The translations under genes and the position numbers were made by a program. From Haematococcus lacustris (lineage: Eukaryota > Chlorophyta > Chlorophyceae > Chlamydomonadales > Haematococcaceae): DNA of 64,000 bases. The notes beneath the pieces are model-generated. The model was given only the letters and a program-made list of their open reading frames with translations. It had not been told where the DNA came from and did not search any database. Shown here one piece after another: positions 55,068-64,000 of the stretch. The stretch lies in contig JASKMD010000010.1 of assembly GCA_030144725.1 (NCBI GenBank), positions 2,176,347-2,240,346 of the forward strand, in the 5' to 3' direction. Position 1 is the first letter of the stretch. The number at the start of each line of letters is the position of its first letter.

Positions 55068-56561
55068 CCCGTGGCAAGTGCTGAGTACAAGACATGTGGT
55101 GCACTACAGGGGGTGGTTTGAGCTGCCGCTGAGGACTTGCAGGTCAGGAGAGGCGGAGCACCTAGCAGCTCCGACAGCTCACGCCCCAGACAGTGGCTAG
55201 CTGACATGTTGTATGTTGTATGTAAAGGTTGCCATCGTCCCTGCTTGCCTGTGTGAACCTACCCTGAACAATGCATTGCCTTCTTGTCCAACAGGTGTAA
55301 CAGGCTTAACAATGTGCTTCGTGACCAAGGTGTTTCACCAGCAGCTAGGCGTATATGTGGGCAAGGTGTGGGCTCTGCTCAGGAAGCACACACGCTTCGT
55401 GCGCTTCTGGCCAATGGCATGTCCAGTTGCATGTGAGGTGGTCGATGTGGCAGTTCTTGCGGATGCTGGCCCGCTGCTTCCTTTCTTGCTGCTTCCTGTG
55501 TGCCCGCTGCTGCCGCCTGTTATTGTCTGGCTTATGAGCCTTGTTGTACCTTGGTGTATGGTTGTACCCTTGAAGGCATTGCAAGGTGGGCTGGAGTGGG
55601 CCCCTGCCTCAAGAACACAACAACATTGCTGCCACGGGTAGCAGTGGCAGCAGAACGAATGGTGGCAGCTATGCACAACCAGTGAATTGAATGCGCGGAC
55701 ACACTTGCTACTTGCACTTGCACTTGCCAATCACAGCCAAGCCAATCACTCTGCAACACCCGATCTGCGATCTGACCCGGGGCAGCACCCGGCAACTTCA
55801 GACGTGCACAAGCCTGGTTGACAAAGGATGACAATGTGTGCACCTGAGTGTGGCAGCCTGGGATGCCTAAGGACTGCACCACAAGGGTCCCTGCCTGGAA
55901 GAGCTGGGCAACATTGCTGCCATGGGTGGCGTTGTCAACAGCAAGTATTGGGGCAGCAGCTGGGCGCAACAAGCAGCCTTGTGGCCGGCAGCCTGATGGT
56001 GCCAGCTATGCTCTACCAGTCACCACAGGCTTACATAGCGCTTAGTGTGCCCGCTGCTGCCGCCGATACTTCTGCCTTATGGTCAAGGTTGACATCTTGC
56101 AGTCTGCATGTAGCCCTGGCCTTCACAAAGCACCTGTGGGTGTTTGGCTCAAGGCCTGGGATGCATAAGGAGCACGGGTCTCTGCCTTGGAGCTGGGCAA
56201 CATTGCTGCCACGGGTAGCGGTGGTCAGCAGCAAGGATCAAGGCAGCAGCTGGGCACACATGCAGCCTTGTGACCTGCAGCCTGATGGTGACAGCTATGC
56301 TGTGCCAGTGACTCGATAGGCGCTGACACAGTCGCTATAGGCACAAGAGGCACTGCTGTGGTCTCGCGGTGAGTGATTTTCAGCACAGTCTCAGCCTGAT
56401 GGTAGCAGCAGCCAGTAAACTGACAAGCGCGGGCCAAGGCGCTACAGACACAACAGGCAATTAAAGCGCTGCGCGGAGTGAAGAGTGATTCTAAGCATAG
56501 TCGAAGTACCCTCCACCGACAGAGACGCTGCGTGTCATGATTTGCACAGTTCTGCTTCTCA
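55068..56561 (+). repeat. Inter-unit region U5-U6 with conserved ORF block and upstream blocks
   Basis: 1.5 kb holding the 3' flank, one inverted-repeat arm, the TKVFHQQL block (listed separately), then two partly overlapping versions of the upstream block (about 55530-55690 and 55830-56561). A TGTAA at about 55222 may be the U5 poly(A) signal. Confidence 0.6.
55213..55641 (+). other. Conserved ORF block between units, possible extra exon
   Basis: A 142-codon frame with GVTGLTMCFVTKVFHQQLGV, KVWALLRKH, FVRFWPMACPVACEVVDVAV and a hydrophobic Leu/Pro run. It is almost identical at 60546-60926 and decayed at about 39330-39600 and 30290-30420. An acceptor-like CCAACAG precedes GTGTAACAGG. It might be a 5' exon of the next unit, a non-coding leader, or part of another gene carried along by the duplication. 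Two near-identical copies do not prove coding, because their flanks are equally conserved. Confidence 0.35.
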
Positions 56562-59500
56562 ATGCGTGAAGAGGTGCTGCTGTTCGCGGGGCCGGCCTAC
56601 ACATCGCGGAAGCAGCCGGGTGCGTTGGTCTGCCAGCATTCTCCACGCAGCACCCATCACTGACAGCTAGTGTACCGAGGCTGTAGGCGTCTACGTGCAA
56701 GGCCTTGAAGCAGCATGCCAGCTGTTACATCGAAAACTCCAGCCATCTTCAACCGCGGCGGCTGCCCAGCCTTACTCCTCATGCTCCCCCTCTCACAATG
56801 CACCTTCAGCTGCTTTACCCACATCCTCAGCTGCTGGCAACACGGCAGCTGCGGAGCTGTGCACATTGCTACTGACAGACCAAGAAGTGCTGGACGTGGT
56901 GCTAGCACTCCATGACATCAGAACAGCCCAGATCAGCAGACACTTGCCATCTACGTATGACCGTTTGCCCCTGTCAGTATCCAGTGGAGCATTTGCACGA
57001 CGGCTCAGCCAGCGTCAGCGATCAGCATCAGGCGATCAGTTGAACCTGTTTGTTGCAGCACTGGAGCGTGACACCATAGTGGAGGTAAGCTGACACAAGC
57101 AGCTGCATGTGACTAGCATCATTGCTCTTTAAGCTGATTGTTCACCCTGTTTGCCCCTGCAACCTGTGTGAAGCACTTGTTGAGAACTTCTGTGCCTGGT
57201 GTGCTGCCCATGCAGGGTGACCCTCTGCTGCGTGTGTGGGACAGCATGCACCGCGCCATGCTGCTGGTGCTGGCAGCCTTGCAGTCACTCCCCTTCCGCC
57301 CTCACCCTCAGCACCCTGACCCTGCAGCCTCCACCCACACCTCCACCACACCCCTGCTGCCACCTGGCTACCACCGCTGCAGCGCCTGCCTGCTGCTCAG
57401 CCTGAGCCTGGCCCTGAGGTTGAGCTTCCGGTTGGCTATGCGAATGGACCAGCATTGTCTTGAGCAGCTTGGAGGGTTTGACCAACACCTTGCCCGGCTG
57501 CACTCCACCCTGCCCGGGCTGCTGCTGGGGCTGAGCACAGCAGTCAGCGTGATGCAGGCGGCAGGCCACCCAGAGGCTGACGCCCACAGGCTGCTGTTGT
57601 TGCGCTACATATTGCACTTGGGACCACTGCAACAATGTAGCATGGGTGAGATGGACTGGTACAAGGGCAAAGACTCGGTGGACCAGCTAAGTGCGGAGGT
57701 CACCACATCCTGCCCTGACCATCTGGCCCGCATGCTGGCCAGCAGCCCAGCGGTGACAGGCTGGCCTGGGCCCCTGCCTGCAAAGCCCAGCTCTGAGCAC
57801 AGCAGCACTGCAGGTGGCAGTTCAGGCATGGGTCACACCAGTGGCAGCAGCAGCAGCAGGGGCGGGGTGCCAGGGAAGAGCACTGGACAGGGTGGCAAGG
57901 GCCCCAGCACTGCGCGCCCCAAGGGCGAGGCACTTATGAACAGCTTTGCCCATGTGGCCCAGGCGCTGTGTGCAGTGCTGGGGCGGCAGGAGGGGCTCAT
58001 CATGGACCAGCTGATCTCCACCTGCAAGGCACAAGGTAGGTGGACTGGTACCTTCCAACATGAGTGCTGAATCTTGCACAAGACATCATGCCCACTAGGT
58101 CAGCAGGGGAAGTCAGCTCGCTAAGGCATGAATCTGTCAGTGTGTCTGAAACCTGCTAATAGACAAATAAGAGCTACCTCGTGATATCTTGCTTTCTGGC
58201 ATCAGATGCGCGGGCAGGAGCACAAGAGGGGTGCCTGTTCAGGGCGCCTAGCTGCACGGCACAATTGCACACTCGAGACTGGCGCCTGCAATACCTGAGG
58301 TCCCCAGTGTTGTGGTCACCAACTTAAGGCCATCACCCACATTTGGCCTGCCTTCCTCCTACAGCCCAGTGCCTTGCTGCATTGCTGCGGTCTGTTCTTG
58401 TGGCATGTGAGTTCGTGGTGTGTGGCACAAGTGGTCCACTCAAAAACAGTGGCTATTGTTGTGTGCACAGGGCATGGGTGTTTGATGGAGTTGCGAGCAG
58501 ATGCTTCTTGCCTGGCAACAGCAGCTCTAAAGGTGATGGTGCGTGAGTATTACTGCCTCAATTACATGGAGGGCATATTGCGCGCAGCGTCAGCCCCGAG
58601 CCACCCTGGTGCAGTCGCCTCAGGCCATCAAACTACTTCGTCCAGCGCGAGCAATTCGCCGCTCTTCTCCGTGGTCCTCAGCGTGCTGCCGCGCTGCCTG
58701 GTCGTGCTTCAAGGCACTGTGGCGGCAGTTCGGTTTGCTACGACACTTGACAATTGTTTCACAGTGAAGGCGTTCCCTGGCTGCTTTCGAGACTCCTACT
58801 CCTCGCTCTGCATGTCATTGCGGCTGATGGTGGAGCTCTGGCCGGATGTGAGGTGTCGGCCGGCCATGCTCCGGTTATTGGTCCGCACTGCCGCGGCCGG
58901 AGCGCACGGCTACAGCACCCTGGCGCTGTACGGGGCGCCTGACTACGAGGCAGAGACACGATTGGTGCCGAGCCTAAAGCGCACGCCGGAGCTGAAGGCA
59001 ATACTCACACCAGAGCTGAAGGATTCGTTGTCTGAAACAATGGTCTGCGTGTGCTCTGGATGGATCCGTTTGCTGGTGCCTATATGCGATACGGAGCAGG
59101 CGTCGATCGACATGTACAACAACCTCTACGATTCTCGTCAGCATGGCCAATATGTGGAGGGAAGCGCAGCATGTAGCAGGAACGAGGGTCGCATCTTGAT
59201 GCCCTCAGCCCAGCAGCTGGCGCCCCTGGCCCTGGACCTGGTGTGGGGCATGGAGGGCATGCTGCAGGTGAGGAGGAGGGTGTGGAGTGCGGAAGCGGCA
59301 GAGGTGTGGCAAGGCTGAGGTGCCAGGGCTGAGTTGACCTGTTCGCTTGCTTCATGCTGTGCTGTGCTCATTGTGTGTTAGGATGTCTTAGTACTGTCTG
59401 TACAGTAAGAAAGGGTTAGTGCTTGCCCTTGACCTCGGCCTCATGAGCCAGCTCAAACTATCAGTGGGCACAGGGCATAGTGTAGAGGATTGACTAGTAG

Positions 59501-60400
59501 AAGGTACCATCAGCGAGCTTACTCTCTGCCTGCCTTCCTGTCTCTCTTCTACTTAGTGAGTTGCTTGTTTGCTTGCTTTCTTTAGTGCTGCCTGCCGGCC
59601 AGCTCAGCTCCATGCTTGTGTTTGGTTGTTTGCTTCATGTTGTGCCTGTGTCATTCCTCTTGCAGATGATGCAACAGCATTGGCGCATGTCCTGGCCAAT
59701 GGCATGCGAGGTCTTGATCAAAGGGGTGTGTTCCCTTCTCACACATTACTTTACATCGCTGGTCCTATTGGGGCATGTGATCAACGTCCTGGCAGAGCCC
59801 GCTGCAGTGGGCCCTGCTGGCTTGGCTGCCCAGCCTGCCTCTTGGCTGCCCTGCGGCAACAGCCTGGTGGAGGGCTGGTGCAGCCAGCTGCTGGCTAGAG
59901 TATGCCAGCTCTTCTACATCAACTCCCCTGCCTTGAAGGGGCCGCCAGACCACATATGGATGTCCGGGTGTCAGGTGCTTTCTGGCAGCCATGTGTTCCT
60001 GTTTCGAGTCCAAGAGCAGGCTTCCCCTGGAATGTCGCCAGAGGCTGAGCGGCTGCTGTCCTGCTTGACACTGGTGCTGACGGTGGCACTGCCCTTGGAC
60101 ACCTGGCTGGCAGTCACCCCTTCCCTGCCAGCAGATGAGGCCAAGGTGTCGGAGAACACCTCCGCCATCCATGACTTGCTGACCCGCGTGGAGGCAGAGC
60201 AGGTGTGGAGCTGGCAGGCGCTGGCTGCAGGCACCCCGGCTGAGGCCAGCTTGGCAAGTGTGCTGCAGGGCGCGGCAAACAAGCTGCAGCTGCCACACCT
60301 GGTCGCACCTGCACCTCAAGGCTGGCAGCCTGGGCGGCTGACCCTAGATAGGGGCAGAGGCCCACCAGAGCTGTTAGGGTTGTGCCTCACAAAGCATTAA
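56562..60400 (+). CDS. Array-family protein U6 (unknown function), intact
   Basis: Exons 56562-56619, 56687-57084, 57216-58035, 58471-59267, 59666-60400; about 935 aa. Exon 1 reads MREEVLLFAGPAYTSRKQPG, with one change (RL to LF) in an otherwise invariant peptide. The first part of exon 3 is closer to U3 and the rest closer to U5, so the exon is a mosaic. Intron 1 ends in TAG rather than CAG. Exons 4-5 differ from U5 in a few codons only. Stop TAA after LGLCLTKH. Confidence 0.82.
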
Positions 60401-61035
60401 CCCGTGGCAAGTGCTGAGTACAAGACATGTGGTGCACTACAGGGGGTGGTTTGAGCTGCCGCTGAGGACTTGCAGGTCAGGAGAGGCGGAGCACCTAGCA
60501 GCTCCGACAGCTCACGCCCCAGACAGTGGCTAGCTGACATGTTGTATGTTGTATGTAAAGGTTGCCATCGTCCCTGCTTGCCTGTGTGAACCTACCCTGA
60601 ACAATGCATTGCCTTCTTGTCCAACAGGTGTAACAGGCTTAACAATGTGCTTCGTGACCAAGGTGTTTCACCAGCAGCTAGGCGTAGAAGTGAGCAAGGT
60701 GTGGGCTCTGCTCAGGAAGCACACACTCTTCGTGCGCTTCTGGCCAATGGCATGTCCAGTTGCATGTGAGGTGGTCGATGTGGCAGTTCTTGCGGATGCT
60801 GGCCCGCTGCTTCCTTTCTTGCTGCTTCCTGTGTGCCCGCTGCTGCCGCCTGTTTATTGTCTGGCTGGAATTGTATTGAAATGTATTGAACCTGTTTGTC
60901 TGTTTGGTGGCTTTGTAAATCTGTAATGTACAACACATCCGCCCCAGTCCGGTAGCCGGCCCTCGGGTTGGACGGCGACCTGATGCATCCCGCAGCACGG
61001 CCACTCCGCTCCGATGGTTTTGCTGAACCCCTGTG
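60401..61035 (+). repeat. 3' flank of U6 with second conserved ORF block
   Basis: Matches the U5 3' region up to about 60866, including the ORF block (60546-60926). At 60849-60866 CCTGTTTATTGTCTGGCT is followed by foreign sequence, and the same 18-mer resumes at about 61492, so 60867-61491 is an insertion. Confidence 0.7.
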
Positions 61036-61275
61036 ATGCCGCCGAAAAGGAAACGCAAGCGCCCCGTCACCCCCGCACAGGGTGCAGCCGGTGAGCCACT
61101 AAGCTATTAAGCTCAACGAAAGGTTAGGCCCCTCTAACGACGCGGTGTGCACCACGCGGCATTGTGACTCCATGTAATGCAGGTCCCAGTGGCAGTGGGC
61201 AGCAAGAGGATGAGGGGCAGGGACAGGGTGAGCAGGAGGTGATTGCAGAGCGGCGCCAGGTGGTCAAGGCCTACT
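61036..61275 (+). pseudogene. 5' end of a Fanzor-like transposon gene with N-terminal NLS, truncated
   Basis: Two exons: 61036-61090 (MPPKRKRKRPVTPAQGAA, phase 1) and 61183-61275 (PSGSGQQEDEGQGQGEQEVI, AERRQVVKAYC), with a 92-nt intron and a consensus GTAAGT donor at the end of exon 2. KRKRKR is a strong basic nuclear-localisation signal. The donor with its flank (TACTGTAAGTAGATGGATTC) is duplicated in tandem. The gene stops there; no later exon follows. Assignment to the same family as 32.1-34.4 kb is by inference: the ERRQVVKAYC end could continue into the LARLKESNDRS exon, and all these scraps lie in the same array. Confidence 0.45.
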
Positions 61276-61809
61276 GTAAGTAGATGGATTCAGTTTAAGG
61301 TACTGTAAGTAGATGGATTCAGTTTTGATGAGGTGCCCAGTGGTCAAGGGGGATTAGCCCCAGAACGTGCCATCGGAGTGGGGTTTGTAGTCATCAAGGG
61401 TGCGACCGAGGATGCTACAACTTGTTTGTAGTAGCTGAGTGAGATTACCCACAGGCCGACATGTTGTTCCTTGTTGAACAAGTTTTGTTGTCCTGTTTAT
61501 TGTCTGGCTCATGAGTAAGGTTGACATCTGATATTTTGCATGCAGCCCTGGCCTTGACAAGGTGTGGCAGCCCGTGATATGGAAGGCAATGCAAGGGAGG
61601 CTGGAGTGGCCCCTGCCTCAAGAACTGAACAACATTGCTGCCACGGGTGACGGTGGCAGCAGCCAGGATGGTGGCAGCTATGCACGACCAGTGAATCGAC
61701 ATGCGCGGACACAGTTGCTGTAGGCACTCTGGGGGCTGAATTTGAGCACAGTTGGAAGCCTACCTAAGCTTCTGCCGACGCGCTATGATCAGTGCAGTAG
61801 GGCACCTCA
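61276..61809 (+). repeat. End of insertion and upstream block of U7
   Basis: Insertion sequence continues to about 61491, then the array upstream block resumes (GTTGACATCTGATATTTTGC, CCTGGCCTTGACAAGGTGTG, AACATTGCTGCCACGGGTGA) up to the U7 ATG. Confidence 0.55.
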
Positions 61810-63769
61810 ATGCGTGAAGAGGTGCTGCGGCTCGCGGGGCCGGCCTACACATCGCGGGTGCAGCCGGGTGCGTCAGTCTCTGCTTGCCAGCATTCTCCAA
61901 GCAGCACCATCTCTGACTACTTTAATCAAGGCTTTAGGCGTCTACGTGCGACGACTGGAAGCAGCATGTCAGCTGTTACATCGAACACTCCAGGCATCTT
62001 CAATCGCGGCTGCCCAGCCTTACTCCTCATGCTCCCCCTCCAATGCACCTTCAGCTGCTTTACCCACATCCTCAGCTGGTGGCAACACGGCAGCTGTGGA
62101 GCTGTGCACGTTACTGCTGGCAGACCAGGAGGTGCTGGATGTGGTGCTGGCCCTCCATGACATCAGGACAGCCCAGATCAGCAGACACTTGCCATCTACG
62201 TATGACCGTTTGCCCCTGCCAGTACTCAGTGGAGCATTTGCAGGACGGCTCATCCAGCGTCAGCGCTCAGCATCAGGCGACCAGTTGAACCTGATTGTTG
62301 AAGCACTGGGATGTGACACCATAGTGGAGGAGAGGTGACACAAGCTGCTACACACGACTAGCGCCATTGCTCCTTTAGCTGGTTGCTCAACCTGTTTGCC
62401 CCCCTAGCAGTTATGGAGCTGCAGCGGTGGTGTGCAGCAGTCATGGAGAACTCTCATGTGCTGCCCATGCAGGGTGACCCTCTGCTGTGTGTGTGGGACA
62501 GCATGCACCGCGCCATGCTGCTGGTGCTGGCAGCCTTGCAGTCACTCCCCATCCTCCCTTACCCTCAGCATCCTGACCCTGCAGCCACCACCCACACCTC
62601 CACCACCACCCAGCTGCCACCTGGCTACCACCGCTGCAGCGCCTGCCTGCTGCTCAGCCTGAGCCTGGCCCTGAGGTTTAACCAGCTTTGTTTCAACCAG
62701 CTTAAAGGGGTTGACCAACACCTTGCCCGGCTGCACGCCACCCTACCCGGGCTGCTGCTGGGGCTGAGCACGTCAGTGACGGTGATGCAGGCAGCAGGCC
62801 ACCCTGAGGCACAGGGCCACAGGCTGCTGTTGCTGCGCTGCATACTGCACCTTGGACCACTGCAATCACGCATCATTGTCTTAGACGTCCACGCTCACTG
62901 TCAAGATGTGGCAAGCTACCCATCTGACAAGGTCACCACCTCCTACCCTGACCATCTGGCTTACCTGCTGGCCAGCAGCCCGGTGGTGACAGGCTGGCCG
63001 GGGCATCCACCAGCTAAGCTCAGCTCTGAGCACAGCTACAGCACTGCAGGTGCCAGTTCGGGCGTGGGTCACACCAGTGGCACCAGTAGCAGCAGCAGCA
63101 GAGGTTGGGGCAGGAGCAAGGTGCAAGGGAGCAGCCAAGGCCAGAGTGGCAAGGGCTCCAGCACTGGAAGTCCAATGGACCTGGCATCAGTCAACACCTA
63201 CGCCCATGTGGCCCAGGCGCTGTGTGCAGTCCTGCGGCGGCAGGAGGAGGGGCTCATTATCACCCAGCTAGTCTCCATGTGCCAGGCAGAAGGTAGGTGG
63301 ACTGGTACCTGCCTGGCACAGCTCACTGACACATGCTGATTGCTTCGAGCATTAGAGCATGCTCATCGTTAAGCCATCCTCCACCCATCCTTTTCTTGGC
63401 AGACACAGCTGAAGTGCACAGGACAGCACTGCCACAGCACATTGGGTGTTGCGACCTGGTCCGCACCGCATGTCCCCCTTGGGTCAGCAGGAGGAGGAGC
63501 ACAGCGCTAGACAGCATGGTAATGTCCATGCAACGCTAGGACACACCATACGATGAGGAGGGCAATACGTATTGTCCATGTTTAGTGGGCTCTGTTGGCC
63601 ATTGTTGTAATGTACGCAGGACCAGAGAGTTGGAGTAAGCTGCAGGAAGGGGCTTCTTTCCTGGCATCAACAGCGATGGGTGTGATGACCCGTGATATTC
63701 TCTGCCTTGATTACGTGGTGCGCATATTGAAAGCAGCGGTAGCCCAGAGCCGCCTTGGTGCAGTCGCCT
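61810..63769 (+). pseudogene. Array unit U7: donor mutated, exon 4 cut
   Basis: Exons 61810-61867, 61938-62329, 62473-63292 and the start of exon 4 at 63620. Exon 3 is open and has its own variable block (SRIIVLDVHAHCQDVASYPS). The exon 2 donor GTAAGC/GTAAGG of other copies is GAGAGG here; the nearest GT (GTGACA, 5 nt on) would shift frame. Exon 4 begins GPESWSKLQEGASFLASTAM and matches up to LGAVAS, then switches at about 63769 to unrelated sequence that stays open to 63975. Probably a pseudogene unless the rest of exon 4 lies beyond the window. Confidence 0.7.
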
Positions 63770-64000
63770 CAGATTCAGACTTTCTGGCCCTAACGATGCG
63801 GCAGACAGTGGGAAAGGCGGCACCAGGTGGGCCCAGGTGGAGGATAGTGGCAGCAAGTTGGTGGCACCCGCAAAACACCTGTGAAGCACAGGCCAGTGAA
63901 ACACCCAGCCTTCTAGGGTGGAGCAGGGTGGCGACCATCATGGCCACCAGCGGCCAAAAGCTGGGCTCGTGTTAGTCATACCGGTAGGCGGAGGGAAGCC
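63770..64000. other. Unrelated sequence replacing the rest of U7 exon 4
   Basis: Begins GATTCAGACTTTCTGGCCCT directly after the conserved GCAGTCGCCTCA of exon 4. No match to other parts of this window. Probably the left edge of an insertion that continues past the window end. Confidence 0.4.

Noticed and set aside
1..64000. tRNA, rRNA or bacterial-type operons
   Set aside because: No tRNA cloverleaf, rRNA sequence or Shine-Dalgarno-led operons seen by eye; all genes are spliced.

Overview
The window looks like nuclear DNA of a chlorophycean green alga in the Chlamydomonadales, most likely Haematococcus or a close relative. It is GC-rich, every recognisable gene is split by many short introns with GT..AG borders, TGTAA motifs sit where algal poly(A) signals belong, and degenerate CCCTAA/TTAGGG telomere-like tracts occur inside introns. 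I also recognise, from memory only, a transposon-borne protein family that I associate with Haematococcus. No rRNA, tRNA or CRISPR array was found.

Layout. (1) 1-4856: the last three exons of a divergent member (called U0 here) of a gene family of unknown function. (2) 5245-9705 (+): a HAD/FCP1-like phosphatase of 8 exons. (3) 10546-13633 (+): a secreted SGNH/GDSL esterase of 10 exons. (4) 14608-22839 (-): a complete class IV (HDAC11-like) histone deacetylase of 10 exons, 424 aa, convergent with the esterase and carrying a hAT-type MITE in intron 2. (5) 22840-26380: a transposon dump with a deletion derivative of a Fanzor/TnpB-like element, a scrambled partial copy of the esterase gene, and a PIF/Harbinger-like element with clean inverted repeats and a TAA target duplication. 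(6) 26381-64000: a head-to-tail array of the U0 family. U2 to U6 are intact five-exon genes of about 927-937 aa. U1, U1b, U2b and U7 are broken or truncated. The array is interrupted by Fanzor-like debris at 31.2-34.4, 40.8-41.2 and 61.0-61.3 kb.

The most notable content is the array. I derived the five-exon model by hand: a tiny first exon of 58 nt, then four exons with intron phases 1, 0, 1, 0, kept in every intact copy. A rigid framework alternates with short hypervariable blocks. Patchy identity between copies suggests gene conversion, and U5/U6 are a very recent 5.3-kb duplication. I recognise no domain and propose no biochemical function. The RuvC-III-like tails in the array (patterns D-x-D-C-N-A-A-L and D-T-N-P-C-L, followed by QRIG) suggest TnpB/Fanzor-type nuclease genes, but every copy here is broken.
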